A stretch of 64,000 nt of DNA from Polaromonas sp. OV174 (GTDB taxonomy: Bacteria; Pseudomonadota; Gammaproteobacteria; Burkholderiales; Burkholderiaceae_C): NCBI RefSeq assembly GCF_900112285.1, contig NZ_FOKZ01000004.1, positions 124,001 through 188,000 of the forward strand. The letters are read 5' to 3'. This document shows, piece by piece, positions 16,380 through 26,745 of this stretch. Within the stretch, counting starts at the first letter, position 1, and the number at the start of each line of letters is the position of its first letter. The notes under the pieces were generated by a model. It was not told where the DNA came from, did not search any database, and saw nothing but the letters and a program-made list of their open reading frames with translations. Position numbers and translations under genes: made by a program.

Positions 16380-17939
16380 TTATTTGATCTCGATGTCCTC
16401 GGAGTAGATGCTGGCATCAGGCATCGCATACACGCCGCTCAGACGTTTGCTGGTGGCGTACACGCTTTTCTCGTTCACCAGCAGCGCCCATGGGACGTCT
16501 TTCATGATCTGTTCTTGCGCATCGCGGTAGAGGGCCGTCTTTTCAGCTTCGTTCACTGATTTCAGGGCTTTGGCGATGTCGGCATCCACCTTGGCATTGC
16601 TGTAATAAGCCGTGTTGTTCAGCTTTGGCGGCCAGGCTTCCGTGGCCAGCAAGGGGCGCAGTGCCCAGTCGGCTTCGCCGGTTGAGGCTGACCAGCCCGC
16701 GTAGTACATGCGCACCTTGGCGGTTTTTGGGTCGGGCGCGGCCTGCACCCAGTCGGTGCGCTGGCCGGGTTCGAGGGCCAGCACGGTGATCTTGATGCCG
16801 ACCTGGGCCAATTGCTGCTGCACAAACTGCAGGGTTTTCTGCGTGGAGGTGGTGGTGTAAGCCCCCCACAGCACGGACTCAAAGCCGTTCGGGTAGCCGG
16901 CTTGCTTGAGCAGCTCGCGCGCCTTCTTCGGGTCATACGGCCAGGGTGCCATCTTGTGGGCGTATTTCACGCCCTGCGGCACGATGCCTTCAGCGGGGAC
17001 GGCGTAGCCGCCGAAGGCGACCTTGCTCAAAGCCTGCTTGTTGATGGCGTAGTTGATGGCCTGGCGAACGCGCACATCATCAAACGGCTTTTGCAGCATG
17101 TTGAAGCTGATGTAACGCGCCACGATGGACGGGCCAGAAGTCACGTTGAGCTTGCTGTTGCTCTTGAGGGCATCGGCCTGCTCGTTGGGCAGCGGGAAGG
17201 CGAAGTCAGCTTCACCGGTTTGCAGCATGGCGGCGCGGGTGCCGTTTTCCGGTACCGGCTTCCAGGTGATGGTGTCCACCTTGGGGTAGCCTTTTTTCCA
17301 GTAGCCCTCAAACTTCTTGCCCTTCACGAAGTCGGTTTGCTTCCACTCGACAAAGGTGAAGGGGCCGGTGCCCACGGGGTTGAACGCGATGTCCTTGTTG
17401 CCGTACTTCTTCAACGCCGTCGGCGAGATCATCGCGGCCGATGCGTGGGCCAGGGAGTTGATGAAAGGCGCGAAGGGCTCTTTCAGCGTGATGCGCACGC
17501 TCAGCGGGGACTCGACTTCGACTTTTTCGATGCGGTTGAACTGGTTGCCGCGAGCGAGCTTGTTCTCGGGATTGGTGACGCGGTCCAGCGTGACCTTCAC
17601 GGCTTCAGCGTTGAAGTCGGTGCCGTCGTGGAATTTCACATGAGGGCGGAGTTTGAAGGTGTAGACCAGGCCATCCTTGGAGACGGTGAAGCTTTCAGCC
17701 AGCACGTTTTTGATCTTCAAGTCTTTGTCGAACTCGAACAAGCCCTGGTAGAAGGACTTGGTGACCGCGGTGGTCAGCGTGGTGTTGGTGTTGTAGGGGT
17801 CCAGCGTTTCGGGCTGGCCGCTGATGGCGAGTACCGCGTCTTTGGCGGCAAGGGCCGAGCCTGCCGAGGCCAGCGCCATCAGCGCCAGCAGGCCGCTGGC
17901 CAAGGTCTTGGAGCGAAGCGGTTTCATACGTTCTGTCAT
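16380..17939 (-). CDS. gsiB: Glutathione/peptide-binding periplasmic protein (GsiB type, SBP_bac_5)
   Basis: This 519-residue exported protein has a signal peptide ending near residue 31 (ASAGSALAAKD) and the family blocks ESFTVSKDGLVYTFKL, FHDGTDFNAEAVKVTLDR and GTGPFTFVEW. An AGGAG lies 7 bases before the ATG. It is the receptor of the GsiABCD-type importer. In E. coli, GsiB binds glutathione; paralogues take other gamma-glutamyl or short peptides. The neighbouring isoaspartyl and D-peptide peptidases suggest a wider peptide range here. Confidence 0.87.
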   Translation of the reverse strand: MTERMKPLRSKTLASGLLALMALASAGSALAAKDAVLAISGQPETLDPYNTNTTLTTAVTKSFYQGLFEFDKDLKIKNVLAESFTVSKDGLVYTFKLRPHVKFHDGTDFNAEAVKVTLDRVTNPENKLARGNQFNRIEKVEVESPLSVRITLKEPFAPFINSLAHASAAMISPTALKKYGNKDIAFNPVGTGPFTFVEWKQTDFVKGKKFEGYWKKGYPKVDTITWKPVPENGTRAAMLQTGEADFAFPLPNEQADALKSNSKLNVTSGPSIVARYISFNMLQKPFDDVRVRQAINYAINKQALSKVAFGGYAVPAEGIVPQGVKYAHKMAPWPYDPKKARELLKQAGYPNGFESVLWGAYTTTSTQKTLQFVQQQLAQVGIKITVLALEPGQRTDWVQAAPDPKTAKVRMYYAGWSASTGEADWALRPLLATEAWPPKLNNTAYYSNAKVDADIAKALKSVNEAEKTALYRDAQEQIMKDVPWALLVNEKSVYATSKRLSGVYAMPDASIYSEDIEIK

Positions 17940-17999
17940 GGAAAACTCCTGGTTCAGTTAGAGGGAAATGAGTGCGGGGAAAGGGGATCAATACGCGAA

Positions 18000-19898
<1,899 letters not shown>

Positions 19899-19967
19899 TA
19901 CGGTGCGCTTTGTGTCTAGAAAGAGGTATGGATTGCAAGTAGCGTGCCGCGAACGGCACGCCAGCGA

Positions 19968-20963
19968 TCAGCGAAAGATCGCGGTCTGCGGCGTTTCGCC
20001 CACGCGGGCCCAGCCGCGGTACATGCCTTCGGTGTTGAAGGGCAGGCTGACGTTGCCCTGGGCATCGACGGCGATCAGGCCGCCCTTGCCGTCTATGGTG
20101 GGCAGCACGTCCATCACGACTTGCTGCGCGGCGGCGTCCAGCGACTGGCCGCCGTAGGCCATGCGCGCGCACAGGTCGTAGGCGGTGGCCGCGCGTATGA
20201 ACATCTCGCCGGTGCCGGTGCAGGAAACGGCAGCGGTGCGGTTGTCGGCATAGGTGCCGGCGCCGATGATGGGCGAGTCGCCGACGCGGCCAACCCGCTT
20301 GTTGGTCATGCCGCCGGTGGAGGTGGCCGCAGCCAGATTGCCCTGCGCATCAAGCGCCACGGCGCCGACGGTGCCAAACTTGCGGCTTTCGTCCAGCGGC
20401 GCTGTTTCGGTGGCGGGCGCTGGCGCTGCGTCAGACGCCAGGGCCGCACCGTCGTGGTCCAGCAGGGTCTTGTCGGCGGCCAGGGCGCGGTGCAGTTGCG
20501 CGCGGCGGTTCTCGGTGGAAAAGTAGTCGGGCGAGACCATTTCCAGTCCCACGCTTTTGGCAAAGGCTTCGGCGCCGGGGCCGACCAGCAGCACATGTTC
20601 GCTTTGCTCCATCACGGCGCGGGCGGCGCGCACGGGGCGGCGCACCTGGCTGATGCAGGCGACCGCGCCGGCGCGCAGGGTGGCACCGTCCATCACGGCG
20701 GCATCCAGCTCATGGGTTTCCTCATGGGTGAAGACCGCGCCATGGCCGGCATTGAAGAGCGGGCAGTCTTCCAGCATGTCAACGGCCAGGCTGACGGCAT
20801 CGAGCGCGCTGCCGCCGTCGGCCAGCAGTTGCTGGCCGGCCAGCAGGATGTCTTGCAGGGCCGCGTGGTAGGCCGCCTCCTGGGCGGGATTGATGGCCTG
20901 GCGGGTCAGGGTGCCGGCGCCACCGTGGATGGCAATGAGGGGAAGGGGCTTGGAAGAGGTCAC
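19968..20963 (-). CDS. iaaA: Isoaspartyl peptidase / plant-type L-asparaginase
   Basis: This 331-residue Ntn-hydrolase is the IaaA type. The nucleophile T198 follows a glycine in KFGTVGAVALD, where autocleavage creates alpha and beta chains. The IHGGAGT start, the HELDAAVMDG block and GDSPIIGAGTYADN support the family. IaaA hydrolyses isoaspartyl dipeptides formed by protein ageing and also L-asparagine. The start is a GTG overlapping the stop of the RpiR-type gene by 4 bp. The linker before the nucleophile is long and Ala/Pro-rich, as is usual in this family. Confidence 0.92.
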   Translation of the reverse strand: MTSSKPLPLIAIHGGAGTLTRQAINPAQEAAYHAALQDILLAGQQLLADGGSALDAVSLAVDMLEDCPLFNAGHGAVFTHEETHELDAAVMDGATLRAGAVACISQVRRPVRAARAVMEQSEHVLLVGPGAEAFAKSVGLEMVSPDYFSTENRRAQLHRALAADKTLLDHDGAALASDAAPAPATETAPLDESRKFGTVGAVALDAQGNLAAATSTGGMTNKRVGRVGDSPIIGAGTYADNRTAAVSCTGTGEMFIRAATAYDLCARMAYGGQSLDAAAQQVVMDVLPTIDGKGGLIAVDAQGNVSLPFNTEGMYRGWARVGETPQTAIFR

Positions 20964-21928
20964 TTGGAGGCCTTTGACAGTTTTTCAGGGGCTTGAGGTT
21001 GGCGCGCCTTGCGTGGCATGGGCGTGTCGTCATGGATGGTGGCGCGCAGCCGGTCGGGGTGGTCGCCATGCAGCCAGGGCAGCACCGACTCGGCCAGTTG
21101 CGTGGCCGCCTTGAGCGAATCCTTGGCGCGGTGCGCGACCGCGCTGCACAAGGCTTCTATCAGCGCCAGCACCGTGGTTTCGGAGTTGGAAAAGTACTGG
21201 CTGTCGGTGTGGGCGTAGAGCGCGACCTTGGCCAGCGGCGCCACCGGCGAGGTCACGCGGTCGGTCAGTGCCAGTACCGGCACGCCGGCCGCGCGAGCGC
21301 GGCGCGTCAGCAAAATGGTGTCGGAAATATAGCGCGGGAAGGCGATGGAGATCAGCAAATCCGTCGGCTGCAGGCGGGCCAGCGTGCGCGCGCCTTGAGA
21401 GGAGCCCTCCATGCTGGCCAGCAACTGGACGTGGTGGCAATACAGGTCCAGGTTGCGCTGCAGCAGGCCACCCAGCCAGCTGCTGGCGCCAAAGCCGACG
21501 ATGTAGATGCGGCGCGCCGCCAGGATGGCGTCCACCGCCTGCTCGCAGCTCTGGGCGTCTATCGCCTGCCGTGTGCGCTCGATGTTGCGCTGGCTTTCTT
21601 CCAGCGCTTCGGCAAACACGTCGGCTACCGTGGCCGGCTGTTCCAGCTTGCTGCGCAGCTTTTCAACCGGCGCCAGCGTGGTTTCAAAACCCAGCACCAG
21701 GGCCGCGCGGAACTGCGGATAGCCGTCAAATTCCAGCGCCCGGGCAAAACGGTTGGCGGTGGCTATGGAGACGCCCAGCGTCGCGGCCAGCTCGTCGATA
21801 GGCATGGTGGCCGCTTGCAGGGGGTGAGCCAGCACATAGTCGGCCATCAGCCGGTGCGAACGCGTCAGCGTTGGCAACACGCGGCCAATGCGCTGAGCCA
21901 TAGACGGATTGCCGGGAAATGTTGCCAT
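20960..21928 (-). CDS. RpiR/MurR family transcriptional regulator (HTH + SIS domain)
   Basis: This 322-residue protein has an N-terminal HTH_6 domain (about residues 10-85) with LAATLGVSIATANRFARALEFDGYPQFR. A SIS sugar-phosphate isomerase-like domain follows (about 130-265, AARRIYIVGFGASSWL and DLLISIAFPRY). Proteins of this type sense phosphosugars; MurR senses MurNAc-6-phosphate. It is the first gene of the operon with iaaA, gsiABCD, dmpA-like and dppA, and probably controls it. That link hints at murein-derived peptides, though the effector is unknown. A candidate operator lies just upstream. Confidence 0.85.
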   Translation of the reverse strand: MATFPGNPSMAQRIGRVLPTLTRSHRLMADYVLAHPLQAATMPIDELAATLGVSIATANRFARALEFDGYPQFRAALVLGFETTLAPVEKLRSKLEQPATVADVFAEALEESQRNIERTRQAIDAQSCEQAVDAILAARRIYIVGFGASSWLGGLLQRNLDLYCHHVQLLASMEGSSQGARTLARLQPTDLLISIAFPRYISDTILLTRRARAAGVPVLALTDRVTSPVAPLAKVALYAHTDSQYFSNSETTVLALIEALCSAVAHRAKDSLKAATQLAESVLPWLHGDHPDRLRATIHDDTPMPRKARQPQAPEKLSKASK

Positions 21929-21930
21929 CG

Positions 21931-21976
21931 TGAATTGGGGATAGTAAAAATGTATATAAATTTACAAAACAATTCA
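21931..21976 (-). promoter_or_regulatory. Candidate operator/promoter region of the RpiR-type operon
   Basis: An inverted repeat TGAATTG (21931-21937) / CAATTCA (21970-21976) encloses an AT-rich imperfect palindrome, TGTATATAAATTTACA (21951-21966). This lies directly before the regulator start codon in the only strongly AT-rich part of the neighbourhood, as expected for an autoregulated promoter. No consensus for this regulator is known to me. Confidence 0.35.
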
Positions 21977-22079
21977 TGATAACGAAACTTTTGATCATTT
22001 TGAATCAGCATCAACCCTCAAAGACGCGCCTGGGCGGCTGCGCCGCAGCGCAGTTTGATGGGCTGTTTTTAAGTAAAAA

Positions 22080-22137
22080 TGACCTGTAACCCTTATGGAA
22101 TGGGCGCTTACAGCTATTAAAACAATAGCTTTTGGAG
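22080..22137. repeat. AT-palindromic interspersed repeat
   Basis: Contains GGGCGCTTACAGCTATTAAAACAATAGCTTTT, the inverted orientation of the intergenic family seen elsewhere in the window. It separates the RpiR regulator from the MFS gene and lies just downstream of the latter. Confidence 0.7.
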
Positions 22138-22151
22138 GCCGGGGCCGGCGC

Positions 22152-23333
22152 TCAGGGTTTTGGTGCGGCCGGGCCTTGCTGCCAGGATAGGGCGGCTCCC
22201 AGCAGCAGCAGCAGCGGGCCCAGCCACAGGCCGGCGCTCAGGGAGCCCGTGATATCTGAAATCCAGCCGCCCAGCAGGGGGCCCATGGACTGCCCTATGG
22301 AAAAGGTGGCGGTGAGCAGGGCCAGGCCCCAGGTCAGCGATGCGGCCGGCAGCACTCTTTGCGCCACCACGCTGACGGCGGCAGGCCCGGCCATGAAGCT
22401 GGCGCCAAAAATCAGCGCCGAAGCAATGACCGTCCCCGCTGTCGGCCAGATCAGCGCCGGCACCGTGCCCAGGGCCACCAGGCTGCAGACCAGCGCAAAG
22501 CCGCGGCCACCTTTGAGTCGGCCCAGCACGCGGCCCCAGCAGAGGCTGGCCAGCAAGGAGGCACCGCCTATCAGGGCAAAAAATACCATGGTCAGCGTGG
22601 CGCCAAAGCCCTGCTGTTTCAGCAGCGCAATCATGAAGGTCATGTAGCCCACATAGCCCGCGCCGTAAAACAGATTGGCCAGCAAGCTGGGGCCTAGCGC
22701 GCCCCAGACCGGCATGGCCGGGCCGGCCGGACGTGCCGGGGTCTGTCGTATGGAGTGGCGCGCCGCCAGCCAGGCCAGCGCCGACGCCACCAGGGAAACG
22801 GCGCCCATCAGCAGCCAGGACAGCCGCCAGTCAAGGGCGCCGCCTTCGGCCTGGGCCAACGGTATGAAGGTGCCGGCCAGCACCACGCCCAGCCCCGAGC
22901 CGGCAAAATAAATCGACATGGCGGTCGCCGTGCGGCCCGGCATGGCGCTGGCCGCCAGTGAAGAGCCCAGTACAAAAGCCACGGCGGTGGCCAAGCCGCC
23001 GGCGGCGCGCACCGTCAGCAGCAGCGCAAAGCTGGACGGCCAGGCGGTGGCCATCAGGGCCAGGGCGCTGGCGATCATGGCCCAGGTGAAGGCCTGGAGC
23101 TGGCCGAAGCGCTTGCCCAGCCAGGCCGCCAGCAGCGCGCCCGCCAGGTAACCGATGGCGTTGCTGGTATTGAGCGCGCCGGCCTTCATGAAGCTCCAGG
23201 CGAATTCGGTCTGCATGGGCGGCAGCAGCAAGGCATAGGCGAAGCGCGTAAAGCCCAGCGCCACCAGCGGCGAGAGCGCCAAGCCCAGCGCCGCGCCCAG
23301 GCCTTGCCGGCGCGAAATAACGGGAGGGGACAT
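22152..23333 (-). CDS. MFS transporter, YbfB/YjiJ family
   Basis: This 393-residue protein has about twelve hydrophobic helices and an early LGFTRFAYALLLPPMQ segment, which is the signature of the YbfB/YjiJ branch of the major facilitator superfamily. The inter-helix GYLAGALLAAWLGKRFG is an MFS loop motif. It follows the GntR regulator gene by 8 bp on the same strand, so the two are co-transcribed and divergent from the racemase and ABC operon. It may export or import a pathway compound; nothing in the sequence fixes the substrate. Confidence 0.85.
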   Translation of the reverse strand: MSPPVISRRQGLGAALGLALSPLVALGFTRFAYALLLPPMQTEFAWSFMKAGALNTSNAIGYLAGALLAAWLGKRFGQLQAFTWAMIASALALMATAWPSSFALLLTVRAAGGLATAVAFVLGSSLAASAMPGRTATAMSIYFAGSGLGVVLAGTFIPLAQAEGGALDWRLSWLLMGAVSLVASALAWLAARHSIRQTPARPAGPAMPVWGALGPSLLANLFYGAGYVGYMTFMIALLKQQGFGATLTMVFFALIGGASLLASLCWGRVLGRLKGGRGFALVCSLVALGTVPALIWPTAGTVIASALIFGASFMAGPAAVSVVAQRVLPAASLTWGLALLTATFSIGQSMGPLLGGWISDITGSLSAGLWLGPLLLLLGAALSWQQGPAAPKP

Positions 23334-23341
23334 GGAGCGGC

Positions 23342-24082
23342 TCAGAGCGGCTGGGTGAACAGCGCGACCAGATCAATCTCGGGCGCGCTGTTGTCGCGCT
23401 GCAGCTTGACCTCGGCGCCATGCAGGTGCGCGCCCATCAGGGCGCAGGCCTGCTCGCCGTCGCCGTTTTCCAGCGCCTTGAGAATGTCGTTGTGCTCGTC
23501 AAACGAGCAGACATTGCTGCCCAGCGAGTCGTACAGCGCAATCATCAGGGTGGTGCGGGCGATCAGGCTGCGCAAGATGTCTTCTAGCTCGGTATTGCCC
23601 AGCAGCCTGGCCAACTGCAGGTGGTATTCGCCCGACAGGCGCACCCACTTGGACCATTCGCCGGCCTTGTAGGCGGCATGCTCCTGCGTGATCAGCTCGC
23701 GCACGGCGGCCAGCGACGCCGGTGTGGCTTTCTTGCCGAGCTCGCGAATGATGCCGTTTTCTATCAGCCGCCTGGCTTCGAACACCTGGCGCATCTCTTC
23801 CGGGCCGGGCTGGGCAATGATCGCGCCCTTGTTGTGCTGCAGCTCGATCACCTTGTCGCCGGCCAGGCGCACAAAGACCCGGCGCAACAGCGAACGGTTG
23901 ACGCCGAAGGCCTCGCACAAGCGGGTTTCCACCAGCCGCGTGCCCGGCGGCAGACGGTGCGACAGCACCGCCTCGACGATGGCATGACGGACCCGGTTTT
24001 CCTCGGCCAGCTCGGCCTGGGAGGCGTCCGAGCTGGTTTCACGTTCGAGATTTGCGGATTTGTGTGTGCGGGGGCTGGCCAT
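23342..24082 (-). CDS. GntR family transcriptional regulator (FadR/FCD subfamily)
   Basis: This 246-residue regulator has an N-terminal winged helix (about residues 25-95: RVRHAIVEAVLSHRLPPGTRL, LCEAFGVNRSLLRRVFVRLAGDKVIEL). The all-helical FCD effector domain follows (about 100-225, with SGEYHLQLARLLGNTELE and DEHNDILKAL supplying metal/effector-site histidines). The ATG giving MASPRT is preferred to the longer frame starting at 24145, which would run into a candidate operator. Two identical palindromes in the divergent promoter region fit its family. It probably represses the 24.3-40.8 kb catabolic genes until a pathway intermediate binds. Confidence 0.87.
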   Translation of the reverse strand: MASPRTHKSANLERETSSDASQAELAEENRVRHAIVEAVLSHRLPPGTRLVETRLCEAFGVNRSLLRRVFVRLAGDKVIELQHNKGAIIAQPGPEEMRQVFEARRLIENGIIRELGKKATPASLAAVRELITQEHAAYKAGEWSKWVRLSGEYHLQLARLLGNTELEDILRSLIARTTLMIALYDSLGSNVCSFDEHNDILKALENGDGEQACALMGAHLHGAEVKLQRDNSAPEIDLVALFTQPL

Positions 24083-24151
24083 GGTGCTTGTCTTTTTTCG
24101 GGAACTGTATGGTGCCACAAGATTTTCCTGGCTGCCACTATCCATTAGGAA

Positions 24152-24162
24152 ATTGTCACAAT
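24152..24162. promoter_or_regulatory. Candidate GntR operator 1
   Basis: ATTGTCACAAT is an 11-bp perfect palindrome around a central base. It lies 70 bp upstream of the GntR start codon in the divergent region. An identical copy (reverse orientation) occurs with centres exactly 100 bp apart. FCD-type GntR proteins commonly bind short palindromes of this length. Confidence 0.6.
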
Positions 24163-24250
24163 ACTAAAACACGATGTTGCAATTGATCTCGTAAAGTTTC
24201 CAAAATTCAGCGCATTCTCATGGTTTTCCCTCTGTAGTTAGGTAATTCAG

Positions 24251-24263
24251 GATTGTGACAATC
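24251..24263. promoter_or_regulatory. Candidate GntR operator 2
   Basis: GATTGTGACAATC is a 13-bp palindrome sharing its 11-bp core with operator 1. It ends eight bases before the racemase start codon, so a bound regulator would block transcription start or early elongation of the catabolic operon. Confidence 0.6.
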
Positions 24264-24271
24264 CATAAGCC

Positions 24272-25012
24272 ATGAAAATACAATTGATCAATCCCAATAC
24301 GACAATCGCCATGACCGCCAAGATGGCCATGGCCGCGCGCCAAGTTGCCAGCGCGGGCACGCAAATCCTGGCGGTGCAGTCGGCCACCGGCCCGGCATCG
24401 ATTGAAAGTGCCGTGGACGAGGCGCTGGCCTTGCCTGGCCTGCTGGCGCAAATCCAGGCCGGCGAAGCGGCTGGCGTTGATGCCCATGTGATCGCCTGCT
24501 TTGGCGACCCGGGGCTGCGCGCCGCGCGCGAGATCGCCAGCGCGCCGGTCATAGGCATCGCCGAGGCGGCCATGCAACTGGCCTGTCTGGTGTCTGCCTC
24601 CTTCAGTGTGGTGACCACGCTGGCAAGCACCGTGCCGACCGCGCGCCGCCTGTTGCAAGACTATGGAATGACGGGTCGCTGCGCCAGGGTGCGTGCAACC
24701 GGCATCGCCGTGCTGGAGCTGGAAGCGAACACCAGTGAGCTACTGCGGCAAAAAATCGGCAAGGAATGCCGGCTGGCCCTGGCCGAAGACGGCGTCGGCG
24801 CCATCGTGCTGGGCTGCGCCGGCATGGCCGACCTGTGCACCGAGCTGACAGAGGAACTGGGTGTTCCGGTGATTGATGGCGTCACGGCGGCCGTCAAGCT
24901 GGCCGAAGCGCTGGTCGGCCTCAACCTGCGCACCAGCAAACAGGGCGACTACGCCCGGCCTGGCGCCAAGCCCTATATCGGCGTGATGGCCCAGTTTGCG
25001 CTGGCGGCATGA
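24272..25012 (+). CDS. Asp/Glu/hydantoin racemase family protein (HyuE-like)
   Basis: This 246-residue protein is of the two-cysteine racemase family. The catalytic cysteines are C76 (IACFGDPG) and C182 (VLGCAGM), nearly the numbering of Pseudomonas hydantoin racemase. LINPNT at the N-terminus and the closing ARPGAKPYIG segment are typical. It opens the + strand catabolic operon right after the candidate GntR operator. Hydantoin racemases interconvert 5-substituted hydantoin enantiomers, whereas other family members act on Asp, Glu or maleate. The nearby cyclic-amide hydrolases make a hydantoin-like intermediate attractive but unproven. Confidence 0.87.
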   Translation: MKIQLINPNTTIAMTAKMAMAARQVASAGTQILAVQSATGPASIESAVDEALALPGLLAQIQAGEAAGVDAHVIACFGDPGLRAAREIASAPVIGIAEAAMQLACLVSASFSVVTTLASTVPTARRLLQDYGMTGRCARVRATGIAVLELEANTSELLRQKIGKECRLALAEDGVGAIVLGCAGMADLCTELTEELGVPVIDGVTAAVKLAEALVGLNLRTSKQGDYARPGAKPYIGVMAQFALAA

Positions 25013-25078
25013 ACTTTGCACGTCACTGTTTCTCTCAAGCCTCCCCGCTCACAACTTTCAACTCATGAAGGATTTACG

Positions 25079-26659
25079 ATGAAGAAGCAATTAGTAGCAC
25101 TCAGCGCGGCGCTGGCCTTGTCCCTGACGCTGGGCTCTGCCGGCGTACAGGCCAAGACCTTCACCTGGACCGCCTCGGCCGACGCCTTGTCCATGGACCC
25201 GTACTCCACCAACCATTCGTTCACGAACTCGTTCATGAACAACATCTACGAAGGCCTGGTGCGCTTCAACGAAAAGGTCCAGATCGAGCCGGCGCTGGCC
25301 GAATCGTGGACCGCCGTGTCGCCCACCGTGTGGCGCTTCAAGTTGCGCAGCAACGTGAAGTTCCACAACGGCGAGACCATGACGGCCGACGACGTGGTCT
25401 TTAGCTGGCAGCGCGTGCAGACGCCGGGCTCCATCTCCAAGCTCAACCTGGGCAATGTCAAAGAGGTACGCAAGGTCGACCCCCTCACCGTCGATATCGA
25501 AACCAAGGCGCCTTTCCCGCTGCTTCCCAACGAGCTGCTGAACCTCGTCATCATGAGCAAGTCCTGGAGCGAGGCCAACAACGCCAAGGAAGCCAGCGAC
25601 CTGCAGCAGAAGAAGGAAAACTACGCCAACCGCAACACCAATGGTACCGGTCCCTTCATGCTGAAATCACGCGATGTGGATGTGAAGACCGTGCTGGTGG
25701 CCAACCCTCACTGGTGGGACAAGCCCAAGCACAACCTCACCGATGTGGTGTTCACGCCTATCCAGTCGGACGCCACGCGCACCTCCTCGCTGCTGTCGGG
25801 CGCGCTAGACGCCACCATCAACGTGCCGCTGCAGGATGTGCAGCGCATCAACAGCTCGGGCGCCTTCACCGTGGTGCAGGGCCCCGAGCTGCGCACCATC
25901 TTCCTGGGCATGGACCAGTTCCGCGATGAACTGCTTTACTCCGACGTGAAGGGCAAGAACCCGTTCAAGGACATCCGGGTGCGCAAGGCGGTCTATCAAG
26001 CCATCGATGTGGACGCCATCAAGCGCTCGGTGATGCGCGGCGTCTCCTGGCCGGCCGGCATGGTGCTCGCGCCCCAGCTTAATGGCGCGCCCAAGAACAA
26101 CACGCGCATCCTGCCGTTCAGCGTCGACGCCTCCAAGAAGCTGCTGGCCGAGGCCGGCTACCCGAATGGTTTCACCGTCGGCATGCAGTGCCCGAACAAC
26201 CGCTACGTCTATGACGAGCAGATCTGCCTGGCCATCATCTCCATGCTGGGCCGCGTGGGCGTCAAGATCACGCCACAGTTTGAACCCGTCGCCAAGTGGA
26301 GCGTACGCCTGAACACCATGGACGTGTCCTTCTACCTGGTCGGCCATGCCGGTCTGCCCATGGGCGACTCCTATGCCCTGCTGCAAGACGTGGCTGCCAC
26401 GCGTACCGGCAACGCCGGCGGCCTGAACGCCGGCCGTTACTCGAATCCGGCTTTCGACGCCTTGCTGCCCAAGATCGCCTCGGAACTCGACACGAGCAAG
26501 CGCAACGCCCTGATGGCCGAGGCCGAGGGCATAGAGCGCAACGACGTGGCCTATATCCCGCTGCACCAGCAACCCATCACCTGGGCGGCGCGCAAGGGCG
26601 TCGATCTGAAGCAGTCGCCCGACAACCAGCTGCGCTTGTGGCTGGTCACCGCACCCTGA
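25079..26659 (+). CDS. ABC transporter substrate-binding protein, SBP_bac_5 family (copy 1)
   Basis: This 526-residue exported receptor has a signal peptide ending near residue 25 (GSAGVQAKTF). It carries the family blocks SMDPYSTN, IYEGLVRFNE, KFHNGETMTADDVVFSWQR and NGTGPFML. The start at MKKQLVAL has GAAGGA upstream and matches its paralogue at 30771 exactly in length. The two copies differ at about fifty residues with no gaps (about 90% identical). They bracket one set of permease and ATPase genes, so the importer can use either receptor. A strong hairpin follows the gene. Confidence 0.9.
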   Translation: MKKQLVALSAALALSLTLGSAGVQAKTFTWTASADALSMDPYSTNHSFTNSFMNNIYEGLVRFNEKVQIEPALAESWTAVSPTVWRFKLRSNVKFHNGETMTADDVVFSWQRVQTPGSISKLNLGNVKEVRKVDPLTVDIETKAPFPLLPNELLNLVIMSKSWSEANNAKEASDLQQKKENYANRNTNGTGPFMLKSRDVDVKTVLVANPHWWDKPKHNLTDVVFTPIQSDATRTSSLLSGALDATINVPLQDVQRINSSGAFTVVQGPELRTIFLGMDQFRDELLYSDVKGKNPFKDIRVRKAVYQAIDVDAIKRSVMRGVSWPAGMVLAPQLNGAPKNNTRILPFSVDASKKLLAEAGYPNGFTVGMQCPNNRYVYDEQICLAIISMLGRVGVKITPQFEPVAKWSVRLNTMDVSFYLVGHAGLPMGDSYALLQDVAATRTGNAGGLNAGRYSNPAFDALLPKIASELDTSKRNALMAEAEGIERNDVAYIPLHQQPITWAARKGVDLKQSPDNQLRLWLVTAP

Positions 26660-26686
26660 TCAATCAACGGAAATTCCCCTAACCGC

Positions 26687-26723
26687 GCGTGCGCCAACAT
26701 CGCTGGTCGATGTTGGCGCACGC
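26687..26723 (+). terminator. Intercistronic hairpin after the first binding-protein gene
   Basis: Perfect 16-bp stem (26687-26702 with 26708-26723) closed by CTGGT. No U-run follows, so it is better read as an mRNA-stabilising or processing hairpin than a full terminator. It would protect the binding-protein transcript and lower permease expression. Confidence 0.75.
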
Positions 26724-26745
26724 ACTACCCGAGAGGGCATCTGCC

